DNA of 64,000 nucleotides from Candidatus Villigracilis vicinus (GCA_016721315.1 JADKIL010000013.1:120494-184493); one strand, 5' to 3'; positions 34,244 through 44,065 are shown, numbered from the stretch's first letter. The notes: a model not told the origin generated them from the sequence alone. Made by a program: numbers and translations.

Positions 34244-36316
34244 ATGAATTTTATTAAACGAATCGCACCCTTCGAAGTCCTGTTAGTGCTCGTCATGATG
34301 GGGCTGCATCTTTTTGCCGCCACGGCAGACCCATATGTTTTCCCTAATCATTGGTTTGTACGAGATGATTCTTACTACTACTTTAAAGTTGCTCAAAACA
34401 TCGCAGCTGGATACGGCAGCACCTTTGACGGCATCAACATGACAAACGGTTACCATCCACTGTGGATGTTGATCTGTATCCCGATCTTCGCGCTTGCAAA
34501 ATACGATCTGATCCTGCCCTTGCGTGTGCTGCTTATGGTCATCACCGTGATCCACACCGCAACTTCAGTAATGCTCTATCGGTTGGTCAAAACACATCTC
34601 TCGCATGCAGTGGCAATTTGCGCTGCGATTTTTTGGTCTTTTAACGGCTACATCCACTCGGTAGTTTATGAAATGGGTCTTGAAACCCCCATTGCAGCAT
34701 TTTCACTAGTACTGGTCATCTACCTGCTGTCCAAATTTGAAAACGAATGGCGTTCAAATCCGATTCCGCTTTCACGAATCGCATGGCTGGGTTTTTTCTC
34801 TGCGCTGGCTATGTTCAGCAGGTTAGACCTGGTCTTCTTTGCAGTAATTATCGGTATTTGGATCATTTTCCGAAACACTCCCATTCGATATTTCCTGCCA
34901 TTGGATATCGCGATCATATTCATCACCATGACCAGTTCCGTCATTCTGCGAACAAGTTTTTCTTCATATAACACCGTCTACGCTGGATCAGGGATCGAAG
35001 TAACCATGATCGCTTTGGTTATTAAAAGCCTTTCGTTGTATTTCTTTGGTGCGTATCAACACCCACATACCTTGCCCAAATGGCAAATGCTGCGACAGGT
35101 ATCGCTTGCCCTCCTCGTCAGTTCACTCCTTACTGCTGGAGTTTACACTTTACTTGTCCAAATAGGACTAGGAAAAGGCTTCCCCCGCTCGGCATTTCTT
35201 CTAGACTTTCTTTTCAGCCTGATTCTCATTTCCGCTTCACGCTTAATTTCAGCCTGGTTCACAACCCAGAGAAGTTACCCAGCGGAAGCCCCGCTCTCAC
35301 AACTCAGATTACAGTGGAAGAATTGGCTGAGAGAAGGCGCCGCATATTACGGAATCCTCGGTGGTTTGCTGCTTTTCTACATGATATTTAATCATTTTGC
35401 GTTCGGCACCTCCAGCCCAGTCAGTGGACAGATCAAACGCTGGTGGGGCAGCATGGGCGACACTGCTTACGAGCGCCCGGTTGCCAGCTGGGATTCTTAT
35501 TTCGGTTTGGGTGAAGATGCCTACCAAACCTGGCAACCCTACTCAGAATTCTTTTGGAAGACGTCAGACTATATTCGTCCCTACATTCTGCCAAGCGAAG
35601 ATGCTGAGTTTCTACGTTTTTATATTACTTCGGCTGCATTTGTCTTGTTATGGATCATCCTAGTGTTAATCAACAAACGCCGTTCTACACAGGCATTTAT
35701 AAACCTCGGCATCGTCCCGTTATTTGCAGCGAGTATCGTCCACATGCTCTCATATACAGCTACTGCCTATGGTGGTGCGAAAGAATGGTACTGGTCCAGT
35801 CAGATGATCCTTATTCTGTTGGCATTCAGCCTGCTATTCGACTTGTTATTAAAACCGCTGCGCCGTGTTCGCTATATCAACATCCTACTGATATTTACTG
35901 CCTGTTTCTACGGCATTAGCTCAGCCGAGAATTTCTGGCGGACTATTGAATACACCATGCCGCATGGACGCTTCGAGGCGGATCGTCCGTATCTCGAGGT
36001 GGTCGCTTTTCTTGAAGCTAACACCTTTCCAGGCGAAGTGATCGGCATGACTGGCGGCGGTAACGTCGGCTACTTCATCAAAGATCGTACGATCGTCAAT
36101 ATGGATGGGCTGATAAACAGTTATGAATATTTTCATATCCTGCAAAGTCAGCAGGCAGCTCCCTATTTGCGCGAGCGTGGCATGACCGTCATTTTCGCAA
36201 ATCCACGCCTGTTAGCCCTACCGCCATACTATGGTCAATTTGCACCGTATCTGGAAAAATACAGTAGTTACGGCGGCAAAGACCTCCTTTATCTACTGGA
36301 AGAGCCGAAGTACTAG
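34244..36316 (+). CDS. Membrane glycosyltransferase-like protein (GT-C, DUF-type)
   Basis: About 690 residues, at least 12 membrane helices, C-terminal ~150 residues outside. First loop VRDDSYYYFKVAQNIAAGYG has the acidic Asp-Asp of GT-C enzymes, followed by NGYHPLWMLICIPIF; the late YFIKDRTIVNMDGLINSYEY matches a common soluble module in such proteins. A TTG at 34238 is an alternative start overlapping the previous stop; ATG 34244 is simpler. Forms one transcript with the following genes. Confidence 0.82.
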   Translation: MNFIKRIAPFEVLLVLVMMGLHLFAATADPYVFPNHWFVRDDSYYYFKVAQNIAAGYGSTFDGINMTNGYHPLWMLICIPIFALAKYDLILPLRVLLMVITVIHTATSVMLYRLVKTHLSHAVAICAAIFWSFNGYIHSVVYEMGLETPIAAFSLVLVIYLLSKFENEWRSNPIPLSRIAWLGFFSALAMFSRLDLVFFAVIIGIWIIFRNTPIRYFLPLDIAIIFITMTSSVILRTSFSSYNTVYAGSGIEVTMIALVIKSLSLYFFGAYQHPHTLPKWQMLRQVSLALLVSSLLTAGVYTLLVQIGLGKGFPRSAFLLDFLFSLILISASRLISAWFTTQRSYPAEAPLSQLRLQWKNWLREGAAYYGILGGLLLFYMIFNHFAFGTSSPVSGQIKRWWGSMGDTAYERPVASWDSYFGLGEDAYQTWQPYSEFFWKTSDYIRPYILPSEDAEFLRFYITSAAFVLLWIILVLINKRRSTQAFINLGIVPLFAASIVHMLSYTATAYGGAKEWYWSSQMILILLAFSLLFDLLLKPLRRVRYINILLIFTACFYGISSAENFWRTIEYTMPHGRFEADRPYLEVVAFLEANTFPGEVIGMTGGGNVGYFIKDRTIVNMDGLINSYEYFHILQSQQAAPYLRERGMTVIFANPRLLALPPYYGQFAPYLEKYSSYGGKDLLYLLEEPKY

Positions 36317-36319
36317 ACA

Positions 36320-36733
36320 ATGAAACGTCCCTTTTCAGTAACCCTTGCGGGCATGCTGGTGTTAATCCTAGCATTGTGGAACGCCCTGCGGGCATGGACA
36401 TCCCTAGCCTGGCAGTCGATCCTTAATGAATACTCGGTGCAAATGCCGCCCTTCTTCAGTGCCGGCATGGGTTCCTTTTGGTTTATCATTGGGTTGACCA
36501 TCGCAGCAAGTATTTGGAAGAAGAACCCTTGGAGCATTAAACTGCTCTCATTGGCGGCAATAGGCTACACCATCTGGTATTGGAGTGAGCGGATGATTTG
36601 GCAAAATCCACGCCCAAACGTACCATTTGCGATCATCATAAATCTCGCATGTTTGGTCATAATCTATTTCGCATCGAAATCACTGTCGAGAGAGGCATAT
36701 GAACGAGATATCGAAAATCCAGCAACTGAATAA
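36320..36733 (+). CDS. Small four-helix membrane protein of unknown function
   Basis: 137 residues, four predicted helices (LAGMLVLILALWNALRAW at the N-terminus), ending in a charged tail that overlaps the carboxylase gene by 35 nt in another frame. No family recognised. Translational coupling to pccB is likely because the RBS of pccB lies inside this gene. Confidence 0.75.
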   Translation: MKRPFSVTLAGMLVLILALWNALRAWTSLAWQSILNEYSVQMPPFFSAGMGSFWFIIGLTIAASIWKKNPWSIKLLSLAAIGYTIWYWSERMIWQNPRPNVPFAIIINLACLVIIYFASKSLSREAYERDIENPATE

Positions 36734-38249
36734 CCTGAAAGCACAATCCCGCCTTGGCGGCGGGCAGGCACGCATCGATGCCCAGCACAAAAAAGGACGC
36801 CTGACCGCACGCGAACGTCTTGATCTTTTATTAGATCGCGGCTCCTTCCGCGAAGTGGACCCATTCGTCGTCCATCGCACTCATGACTTCGGGCTGGACG
36901 AACAAAAAATCATCGGCGACTCGGTCGTCACCGGCTGGGGTACCATTGATGGACGGCTGGTGTACGTCTATTCACAGGATTTTACGGTTTTTGGTGGCAG
37001 CCTTGGTGAAGTGCATGCCGAAAAGATCTGCAAGATCATGGACATGGCAATGAAGAACGGCGCTCCAGTCATCGGCTTGAACGACTCTGGCGGTGCGCGC
37101 ATTCAGGAAGGCGTTGTCGCCCTCGGCGGATACGCAGACATCTTCCTACGCAACACAATGGCATCCGGCGTCATCCCACAGATCTCTGCCATTATGGGAC
37201 CCTGCGCCGGCGGTGCAGTGTACTCCCCGGCTCTTACAGACTTTATTTTCATGACCCGCAACACCTCATACATGTTCGTCACCGGTCCGGATGTGGTCAA
37301 GACCGTGACTCATGAAGAAGTAACCCAGGAAGAACTCGGCGGAGCAGGCGTACATTCGGAAAAATCCGGCGTCTGTCACATTGCCGCAGATAGTGAAGCT
37401 GATACGCTTTATCTCATCCGCAAAATGATGAGCTACCTGCCGCAGAACAACATGGAAGATGCTCCCGTCGTCCCCACTTCTGACGACCCGCTGCGCATGG
37501 AAGAAGCGCTCAACACCCTCGTCCCAGATGACGCGAATAAACCGTACGATATCAAAGAGGTCATTCGCCATATTGTGGATGATGGTAACTTCTTCGAAAT
37601 CCACGAAAACTACGCCGCCAATATCGTGGTAGGCTTTGCCCGCCTCGGCGGACAATCTGTAGGCATTGTCGCCAACCAACCAGCAGTACTCGCAGGCGTG
37701 CTTGATATCGATGCCAGTGAAAAAGGCGCCCGGTTCGTCCGTTTCTGTGACGCCTTCAATATTCCGATCATCACATTTGAAGATGTCCCTGGCTTCCTGC
37801 CGGGAACGTTTCAGGAACATCACGGCATCATCCGCTCTGGTGCAAAATTGCTTTACGCCTACTGCGAAGCCACTGTGCCGAAATTAACCGTCATCACTCG
37901 CAAGGCGTATGGTGGCGCGTACTGCGTCATGTCTTCCAAGCACATTCGCTCAGACCTGAACCTCGCCTGGCCCACCTCGGAAATTGCAGTCATGGGTCCC
38001 GATGGTGCAATCAGCATCATCTTCCGTCGTGAGCTCGAAGCGGCAGAAGACCCCATCAAACGTAAAGCGGAATTGGTGGCAGAGTACAGGGAAAAATTTG
38101 CCAACCCTTATGTGGCGGCTTCCCGCGGTTACATTGACGATGTCATTGAACCTAAAGAGACCCGCCCACGCCTGATCAACGCACTCGCCATGCTCAGCAA
38201 CAAGCGCGATGCGAACCCTGCCAAGAAACACGGCAATATTCCACTATAA
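36699..38249 (+). CDS. pccB: Propionyl-CoA/methylmalonyl-CoA carboxyltransferase subunit
   Basis: 516 residues, typical of PccB/MmdA. Motifs RLTARERLDLLLDRGSF, LNDSGGARIQEGV, MGPCAGGAVYSPALTDFI, ENYAANIVVGFARLGG and FVRFCDAFNIPIITFEDVPG in conserved order. It transfers the carboxyl group from biotin to propionyl-CoA (or acetyl-CoA; specificity is not decidable by eye). Followed by biotin carboxylase and biotin carrier genes, so the complete enzyme is encoded here. Confidence 0.94.
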   Translation: MNEISKIQQLNNLKAQSRLGGGQARIDAQHKKGRLTARERLDLLLDRGSFREVDPFVVHRTHDFGLDEQKIIGDSVVTGWGTIDGRLVYVYSQDFTVFGGSLGEVHAEKICKIMDMAMKNGAPVIGLNDSGGARIQEGVVALGGYADIFLRNTMASGVIPQISAIMGPCAGGAVYSPALTDFIFMTRNTSYMFVTGPDVVKTVTHEEVTQEELGGAGVHSEKSGVCHIAADSEADTLYLIRKMMSYLPQNNMEDAPVVPTSDDPLRMEEALNTLVPDDANKPYDIKEVIRHIVDDGNFFEIHENYAANIVVGFARLGGQSVGIVANQPAVLAGVLDIDASEKGARFVRFCDAFNIPIITFEDVPGFLPGTFQEHHGIIRSGAKLLYAYCEATVPKLTVITRKAYGGAYCVMSSKHIRSDLNLAWPTSEIAVMGPDGAISIIFRRELEAAEDPIKRKAELVAEYREKFANPYVAASRGYIDDVIEPKETRPRLINALAMLSNKRDANPAKKHGNIPL

Positions 38250-38263
38250 ACCGAGGAGCAACC

Positions 38264-39775
38264 ATGTTGTTCAAAAAAGTACTAGTTGCAAACCGCGGTG
38301 AAATTGCCGTCCGCATCTTGCGCGCCTGCCGCGAACTGGGGCTCGAAACCGTTGCCGTGTTTTCAGAAGCAGACAGAAACGCGCTGCACGTCCGCTATGC
38401 CGATGAAGCCTATTTACTTGGTCCCGCCCCTTCGCGCGAATCGTATTTGCGCGCCGATAAAATTTTCGATGTTGCAAAACGCTCCGGCGCCGATGCCATT
38501 CACCCCGGCTACGGATTTCTCGCAGAACGGGAAGATTTTGCCGCCAAATGCGCTGAATTAGGAATAACATTTATCGGTCCTAAACCTTCTGCCATTGCTG
38601 CCATGGGCGACAAAGGCAAAGCCCGTGCCACGGTTATCAAAGCCGGAGTACCGGTTGTGCCCGGCACTGAAGACGTTGGCAATATGACCAACGATGACCT
38701 GTTGCGTATCGCCCCTACCATTGGATTTCCGCTGCTTATCAAGGCGACGGCAGGTGGTGGTGGAAAAGGCATGAGAGAAGTCCGCAGCTTGGAAGAAATG
38801 CCAACACTTCTCGCGTCGGCGAGGCGTGAAGCAGAATCGGCATTTGGCGACGGCAATGTCTATCTTGAAAAATTGATCGAAGGCGCACGCCATATCGAAT
38901 TCCAAATCATGGCAGATGAACAAGGAAACGTCATTCATCTCGGTGAACGAGAATGTTCCATTCAACGCCGCCACCAAAAACTTGTAGAAGAAGCACCGTC
39001 TCCATTCCTCGACGAAGAATTGCGCAAACAGATGGGCGATGTCGCTGTCAAAGCCGCTCAAGCCGTGAACTACGTCAACGCAGGCACGATTGAATTCCTG
39101 GTTGATAAAGACCGTAACTTCTATTTTCTGGAAATGAATACCCGCCTTCAGGTGGAACATCCGGTAACCGAATTGGTAACCGGTATTGATATCGTTGCTG
39201 AACAATTACGCATCGCACGCGGACGCCAGCTCAGCTACACTCAAGAGCAGGTCCAATTTAAAGGTCACGCCATTGAATGCCGCGTGAATGCAGAAGACCC
39301 TTTCAACAACTTTATCCCATCCACGGGTCGTATTACCCACAGCATCATCCCCACTGGTCCGGGTGTACGCGTGGACACAGGCGTTTACCCTGGCTTTGAG
39401 ATCACACCGTTCTATGATCCAATGATCGCCAAACTCATTGTGTGGGGCGAGACCCGTGCGCAAGCCATTCTACGCATGCGCCGTGCCCTGGAAGAATATC
39501 GCATCGTAGGGGTACGCACCAATATCCCCTTCCACCAAACCCTGATGGATTCACACCGCTTCATGGGCGGTCAATTCGATACCCGCTTTGTCGAAGAACG
39601 CTTCTCGATGGAAGCCGCGTCTGAAATTGATGAGGCCCAGGCGGAGATCGCCGCCATCCTAGCCACTCTGGTCTCTCACAAGGAAACCGAACGCTCGGCG
39701 CAGATCGTGCGCGGCAATGAACGCGATACCAGCAACTGGAAGTGGGTCGGTCGCTGGGAACGAATGCATCGTTAA
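38264..39775 (+). CDS. accC: Biotin carboxylase subunit of acyl-CoA carboxylase
   Basis: 503 residues. ATP-grasp biotin carboxylase: FKKVLVANRGEIAVRILRAC start, IHPGYGFLAE, LLIKATAGGGGKGMR (ATP loop), HLGERECSIQRRHQK, and FLEMNTRLQVEHPVTE. It carboxylates biotin on the carrier encoded next. About 50 residues longer than E. coli AccC, which suits the PccA-like class; the carrier domain is separate instead of fused. RBS GAGGAG precedes the ATG. Confidence 0.95.
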   Translation: MLFKKVLVANRGEIAVRILRACRELGLETVAVFSEADRNALHVRYADEAYLLGPAPSRESYLRADKIFDVAKRSGADAIHPGYGFLAEREDFAAKCAELGITFIGPKPSAIAAMGDKGKARATVIKAGVPVVPGTEDVGNMTNDDLLRIAPTIGFPLLIKATAGGGGKGMREVRSLEEMPTLLASARREAESAFGDGNVYLEKLIEGARHIEFQIMADEQGNVIHLGERECSIQRRHQKLVEEAPSPFLDEELRKQMGDVAVKAAQAVNYVNAGTIEFLVDKDRNFYFLEMNTRLQVEHPVTELVTGIDIVAEQLRIARGRQLSYTQEQVQFKGHAIECRVNAEDPFNNFIPSTGRITHSIIPTGPGVRVDTGVYPGFEITPFYDPMIAKLIVWGETRAQAILRMRRALEEYRIVGVRTNIPFHQTLMDSHRFMGGQFDTRFVEERFSMEAASEIDEAQAEIAAILATLVSHKETERSAQIVRGNERDTSNWKWVGRWERMHR

Positions 39776-39795
39776 ATTACGATTGAGGCAAACGC

Positions 39796-40293
39796 ATGAA
39801 ATATGTGACAACCATTGACGGCAAGGAATTCGAGATCGAAGTGGTGGATGACCACCATGTACGTGTGGCTGGGCGCCTGCTGGAGGTTAATTTTGAATCG
39901 GTCAGCGGGCAGCCCGTTTATTCGCTGATTTTGGATGGAAAATCCTACGAGTCGTATGTGTACCCCGGCGACGAGGACTGGCAGGTGTTGCTGCGTGGGC
40001 GGCAGTTCCAGGTAAAGGTCGAGGATGAGCGTGAAAAACGACTGAGGGTTGCAGCAGGCGGCGGCGCAGCAGAAGGAGGCGAATTCCACCTCAAAGCGCC
40101 CATGCCGGGTCTTGTTGTTGCCATACCGGTCAATGAAGGACAGGAAGTCAAAAAAGGACAGGTGCTCGTAATCCTTGAGTCGATGAAGATGCAAAACGAG
40201 CTGAAATCGCCCCGGGATGGCACTGTCAGCCATATCAAGGTGAAAGCGGGCGAAAGCGTTGAACAGAAGCAGATCCTTTTAAACCTGCATTAA
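39796..40293 (+). CDS. Biotin carboxyl carrier protein of acyl-CoA carboxylase
   Basis: 165 residues. C-terminal biotinyl domain with ILESMKMQNELKSPRDG (biotinylated Lys in MKM) and the preceding APMPGLVVAIPVNEGQEV. The N-terminal ~90 residues resemble the linker/BT domain seen in PccA-type proteins. It completes the pccB-accC-carrier operon. Confidence 0.93.
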   Translation: MKYVTTIDGKEFEIEVVDDHHVRVAGRLLEVNFESVSGQPVYSLILDGKSYESYVYPGDEDWQVLLRGRQFQVKVEDEREKRLRVAAGGGAAEGGEFHLKAPMPGLVVAIPVNEGQEVKKGQVLVILESMKMQNELKSPRDGTVSHIKVKAGESVEQKQILLNLH

Positions 40294-40295
40294 CC

Positions 40296-40907
40296 ATGAC
40301 CGGACAAGAAACCGAAGTTAAGCTCTTTGTAAAAGATCTGGGTCGGATCGAAATGCGCCTTCGCGAGTTGAAGGCGCATTTGATTCAGCCACGGGTACAT
40401 GAAGTCAACCTGCGTTTCGATAACCCAAACGGCGACCTGCGGCGGGAGTTCAAAGTGCTGCGCCTGCGCAACGATACCGAAGCGAAATTCACATTCAAGG
40501 GACCCAGTGAAGAACGTGCTGGCGGAGTCCTTAGCCGCCGGGAGATCGAATTCTCGGTCGGCAGCTTTGAGGCGGCACAGGATTTCCTGGAAGCACTGGG
40601 GTTTATTCCGGTTGTGTTCTACGAAAAATACCGAACCACTTATGAACTACATCAGGTCCACATCATGTTGGATGAATTGCCGTACGGAAATTTCGTTGAG
40701 ATCGAAGGGGAAGATATTAATGCACTGCATAAAGTAGCAGACTTACTGGCTCTGAATTGGGAAGCCATGGTAAAAGCTGGTTACCATGCAATATTCGAAC
40801 GTATCACCAGAAAATTCGATCTTGACCCAAGCCAATTAAGCTTTGAAGCCCTACGTTCAACTCAGGTAAGCAAACAGGATCTGGACATAACCTATTCAGA
40901 TGAGTAG
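40296..40907 (+). CDS. CYTH domain protein (class IV adenylate cyclase/triphosphatase-like)
   Basis: 203 residues. N-terminal ExExK motif is TGQETEVKLFV; further acidic/basic tunnel residues appear as KVLRLRNDTEAKFTFKGP and YGNFVEIEGEDI. The alternating charged residues of the eight-stranded tunnel are typical of CyaB/thiamine-triphosphatase-like CYTH proteins. Substrate (ATP, triphosphate or polyphosphate) cannot be predicted. Two nt after the carrier gene, so co-transcribed. Confidence 0.9.
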   Translation: MTGQETEVKLFVKDLGRIEMRLRELKAHLIQPRVHEVNLRFDNPNGDLRREFKVLRLRNDTEAKFTFKGPSEERAGGVLSRREIEFSVGSFEAAQDFLEALGFIPVVFYEKYRTTYELHQVHIMLDELPYGNFVEIEGEDINALHKVADLLALNWEAMVKAGYHAIFERITRKFDLDPSQLSFEALRSTQVSKQDLDITYSDE

Positions 40908-40913
40908 GCAAAA

Positions 40914-41399
40914 ATGAAAAGACCAAAATACAATCCGATCTTCACGATCCTTTTATATCTGGCAGCAGCATTTTTTGCGATATTTGCCCTAAAGCCACTA
41001 GACCATCCGCCTGGTTCGTGGACTGTGACCATCATGATGCTTGGATTGTTTTCAGTCTTCTACTTATGGGCATTGCTTCGCACATTACAGGCACGGGATG
41101 AACAGCGCGCTGAGGCATACAAAACGCAGAATGCCATCCCTACTCCGCCACGCCCCGAATTAGAAGGGACGGCATATGGGCTAACGCCCGGAATTAAATA
41201 CAAGGTCGTACGATCATTCAAAGACTTTTACGGAAATTCGTTTAATGAGCACGAGGTATTGACTTTTAAAGAGCAGCATTTTTTACCTTACCATGGCGGG
41301 TATACAATTATCTTTGTTGAAAGATCCTTGTTTTTACAGGAAAACACGAACAAGGATATTTTGGAAAACTTTTCGGAACACATCGTAAAACTTACTTAA
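40914..41399 (+). CDS. DUF3601-like membrane protein
   Basis: 161 residues with two N-terminal membrane helices (FTILLYLAAAFFAIFAL and the next ~25 residues later) and a soluble C-terminal domain, GLTPGIKYKVVRSFKDFYGN and FLPYHGGYTIIF, matching the DUF3601 pattern. Function unknown. Last gene of the carboxylase operon. Confidence 0.72.
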   Translation: MKRPKYNPIFTILLYLAAAFFAIFALKPLDHPPGSWTVTIMMLGLFSVFYLWALLRTLQARDEQRAEAYKTQNAIPTPPRPELEGTAYGLTPGIKYKVVRSFKDFYGNSFNEHEVLTFKEQHFLPYHGGYTIIFVERSLFLQENTNKDILENFSEHIVKLT

Positions 41400-41537
41400 C
41401 AGAATCGAGAGGGCGTCATGCAAATCAAAGGGTGCAAAGAACTGAGTGACCTCGTTCTCGAACTTGATACAACAGAAGGAAGTTGCAAAGTCGCTGCGAT
41501 ATAATTTTTTTCAAAGTCTTGATAACTGGAAAATAAC

Positions 41538-42029
41538 ATGCTAGAAAAACGCCCCACACCTCTACAAAAATATTTCTTCAAGATCCCGTTATTTATGCAT
41601 AAATTGGGCTTCGGCGGCTGGGAACGGCTCATTGGAGCTCAATGGATGCTGATCGCCACCACCGGCAGAAAAACCGGCAAACGCCGCGAAACACTGGTAG
41701 ACGTGATGGATTACAACCCAACCACAGATACCTACTACATTGAAGCAGCCTATGGCTCACATGCAGATTGGTTCAAAAATATTCAAGCCAATCCTTTATT
41801 TAACGCACAAGTTGGCAGGCGAAAGTTTATTGCCCAGGCAGAAATTCTCAACGAAGGCGATACGGGTGAAATACTCGTCCAATTCTTTCGACGTAAACCC
41901 GCCTATACTCGTTCTGTCATGGCAATGGTTGGTATGAAATTCAAGGACGAAGACGAGTTAAGGGTACTGGGCAAAAATCTAACCTTGCTGGTGGTCAAGC
42001 CACAATCTCCAAATCGTTCTTCCAAATAA
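41538..42029 (+). CDS. Nitroreductase/deazaflavin (Ddn-like) family protein
   Basis: 163 residues. IATTGRKTGKRRETLVDVMDY and ADWFKNIQANPLFNAQVGRR are the F420-dependent Ddn/deazaflavin-nitroreductase signatures, which bind F420 or FMN-like cofactors. A TATAAT lies at 41503, 38 nt upstream. It overlaps the 3' end of murI by 35 nt (convergent). Confidence 0.88.
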   Translation: MLEKRPTPLQKYFFKIPLFMHKLGFGGWERLIGAQWMLIATTGRKTGKRRETLVDVMDYNPTTDTYYIEAAYGSHADWFKNIQANPLFNAQVGRRKFIAQAEILNEGDTGEILVQFFRRKPAYTRSVMAMVGMKFKDEDELRVLGKNLTLLVVKPQSPNRSSK

Positions 42030-42807
42030 TCGTCTCAACTTCGCTATTGATCCCCAATAAAATATTTAAACTGGACTTAAGTGCTGCTGCCTCGCCAGAG
42101 GTGACAAAACGCAGGATGCCGCCAGTCTCGTTTATCATCCCCCGCGTCTCCAGCAGACGTTTGACCTGCCGCGCCACTGCAGGAGCGGGGTCGATCACCC
42201 TGACCTTCTCCCCAACGATCTCTTCAACCAGCGGGATCACAAACGGATAATGCGTACACCCTAACACCACGGTGTCAATATTATTCTCCAGCATGGGTTG
42301 TAACGCATTCTGCAGGATTTGACGCGTCTTTTCGCTGTTTAAATCTCCGGTCTCGATCTGCTGAACCAATCCATTGCATGTGTTCTGGAAAAGCTCCACA
42401 CCATTCGCAAAGCGTTCCACCACAGAAGCATATAATGCCCCCTGAAATGTAGCTGGGGTAGCCAGTACACCTACTTTGCCAGTCTGGGTCTTCTCCGCCG
42501 CCGGTTTGACGGCTGGCTCCATGCCCACAAAAGGCACCTCAGGGAAGGTTTGCCGCAAATAAGTCAACGCCGCTGCAGATGCAGTATTGCAAGCGACAAC
42601 AATTATTTTCGCACGCTGCTTCAGCAAAAATTGAGCGATCCCTTCGGAAAAGTCCTGTATCTGTCCCATTGCCCGCGGGCCATAAGGGACATGCCCCTGA
42701 TCACCGAAATAAATAATGTCCTCCCCTGGCATCAACGAACGGATCTCACGTAAAACGGAAAGCCCGCCTACGCCGGAATCAAAAACACCGATCGGTTCTG
42801 TATTCAT
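41995..42807 (-). CDS. murI: Glutamate racemase
   Basis: 270 residues. Catalytic cysteine motifs VVACNTASA and LGCTHYPFV, plus IGVFDSGVGGLSVLREI at the N-terminus, all intact. It makes D-glutamate for peptidoglycan. It converges with and overlaps the Ddn-like gene. Confidence 0.97.
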   Translation of the reverse strand: MNTEPIGVFDSGVGGLSVLREIRSLMPGEDIIYFGDQGHVPYGPRAMGQIQDFSEGIAQFLLKQRAKIIVVACNTASAAALTYLRQTFPEVPFVGMEPAVKPAAEKTQTGKVGVLATPATFQGALYASVVERFANGVELFQNTCNGLVQQIETGDLNSEKTRQILQNALQPMLENNIDTVVLGCTHYPFVIPLVEEIVGEKVRVIDPAPAVARQVKRLLETRGMINETGGILRFVTSGEAAALKSSLNILLGINSEVETIIWKNDLEIVA

Positions 42808-42818
42808 ATTAATAACCG

Positions 42819-43268
42819 TTAAATAGGCTTCTTTCTACGCACATACAAGAGCTTTTCAACACTGGCAACGACTTCGCCTTCTTCGCCGATAACATCAACA
42901 AAAAAGACGGGCTCGATCTTGCCTTGTGCATCAGCATCTCTGCGAATTTCTTCCACTCGCTCAACAGGAATATTGAACCGCGCTCGCACTCTGCTACGCC
43001 CTGGCTTCTTAAATTGGATGCTGGCTGCTTTATCCCAAACAATATAGTCTCTGCCCAACAAACGCATCAAGATCAACATAAACCATGGGTCGCACATGGC
43101 ATACAGCGACCCGCCAAAATGTACACCGACCAGATTTCTGTTGAAGGAGGTCAAGTTCATTTCAACTTCAACGGTTCGATCATCAATGGTGTGGGAACGA
43201 ATGCCCGCCCCAACAAGCGGCGGGTAAAAATTAATGAGCCTCTCCATCCAACGTTGACGCAGATTCAT
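42819..43268 (-). CDS. DUF4442 hotdog-fold thioesterase-like protein
   Basis: 149 residues. VGVHFGGSLYAMCDPWFML and YIVWDKAASIQFKKPGR are hallmarks of the DUF4442 thioesterase-like family. Probably acyl-CoA thioesterase; target unknown. Sits 11 nt upstream of murI on the same strand. Confidence 0.85.
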   Translation of the reverse strand: MNLRQRWMERLINFYPPLVGAGIRSHTIDDRTVEVEMNLTSFNRNLVGVHFGGSLYAMCDPWFMLILMRLLGRDYIVWDKAASIQFKKPGRSRVRARFNIPVERVEEIRRDADAQGKIEPVFFVDVIGEEGEVVASVEKLLYVRRKKPI

Positions 43269-43279
43269 GATTCAGAATT

Positions 43280-43990
43280 CTATTTTTGAGATGCATCCAC
43301 AAAAGACTTAAACAAACGACGCATTACAGGCTGGTCGGTCAACCATTCGGGGTGCCATTGCACACCCATTGCATAGGGATGGTCGGGCAATTCAACAGCC
43401 TCGATCATGCCGTCTGGAGCATGACCAACCACCTTCAGGGAAGAAGCGACGTCTTTCAAGCCCTGATGATGCAGACTGTTCACATTCAAAAGCGTTTCAC
43501 CGAAGATCTCCGCCAGGCGCGAATCCTCATCAATATTGACCGGATGAGCGATGGTTGTAAATTCATCCTGACTATGCTCCAGGGTCGTGTTAAATTGATC
43601 GGGAATGTGGGTGTAGAGCGTACCACCCAGGGCAACATTCATCACTTGAACACCGCGGCAAATTGCCAGAAACGGCTTGCCATCTTCCACAGTTTTCTTC
43701 AATAAGGTGAGTTCTGTAATATCACGAGAGTCATCCACCTCTGCGATCTTGGGATGATCTTCTCCCTGAAAATACTTGATCGAAATATCCCCGCCGCCGG
43801 AAAATAACACACCTTGTACGCGAGCATACAGATCGTTCCGGTCTTCTTCTTCCAATATAGACGGGATCAAAATCGGTATCCCGCCCGCCTGAACCACGGC
43901 GCGAATATAAGTATGTTGCACACCCGACATGGGTCTGCCATAATCATTATTACGGTTAAAGGTGGTAATTCCGATCAACGGTTTGGTCAC
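43280..43990 (-). CDS. Gamma-glutamyl-GABA hydrolase/class I glutamine amidotransferase-like (PuuD family)
   Basis: 237 residues with GTG start (VTKPLIGITTFN), because GGAGG lies 5 nt upstream; a TTG four codons further up would sit on that site. Triad: Cys in AICRGVQVMNVALGGTLY, His and Glu in YAMGVQWHPEW. Oxyanion segment GVLFSGGGDISIKYF. PuuD cleaves gamma-glutamyl-GABA in putrescine breakdown, which fits the putrescine-type importer at 25-29 kb only loosely because other puu genes are absent. Confidence 0.88.
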   Translation of the reverse strand: MTKPLIGITTFNRNNDYGRPMSGVQHTYIRAVVQAGGIPILIPSILEEEDRNDLYARVQGVLFSGGGDISIKYFQGEDHPKIAEVDDSRDITELTLLKKTVEDGKPFLAICRGVQVMNVALGGTLYTHIPDQFNTTLEHSQDEFTTIAHPVNIDEDSRLAEIFGETLLNVNSLHHQGLKDVASSLKVVGHAPDGMIEAVELPDHPYAMGVQWHPEWLTDQPVMRRLFKSFVDASQK

Positions 43991-44065
43991 AGGTTCCTCC
44001 AAAAGGGGAAATTTACAATACAGAAATCCAAGGATACCACAAGCATATTCAGGATGAAATTAAAC

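Noticed and set aside
41418..41504. 28-codon reading frame (MQIKGCKELSDLVLELDTTE...)
   Set aside because: No good RBS and no recognisable motif; chance frame is as likely.
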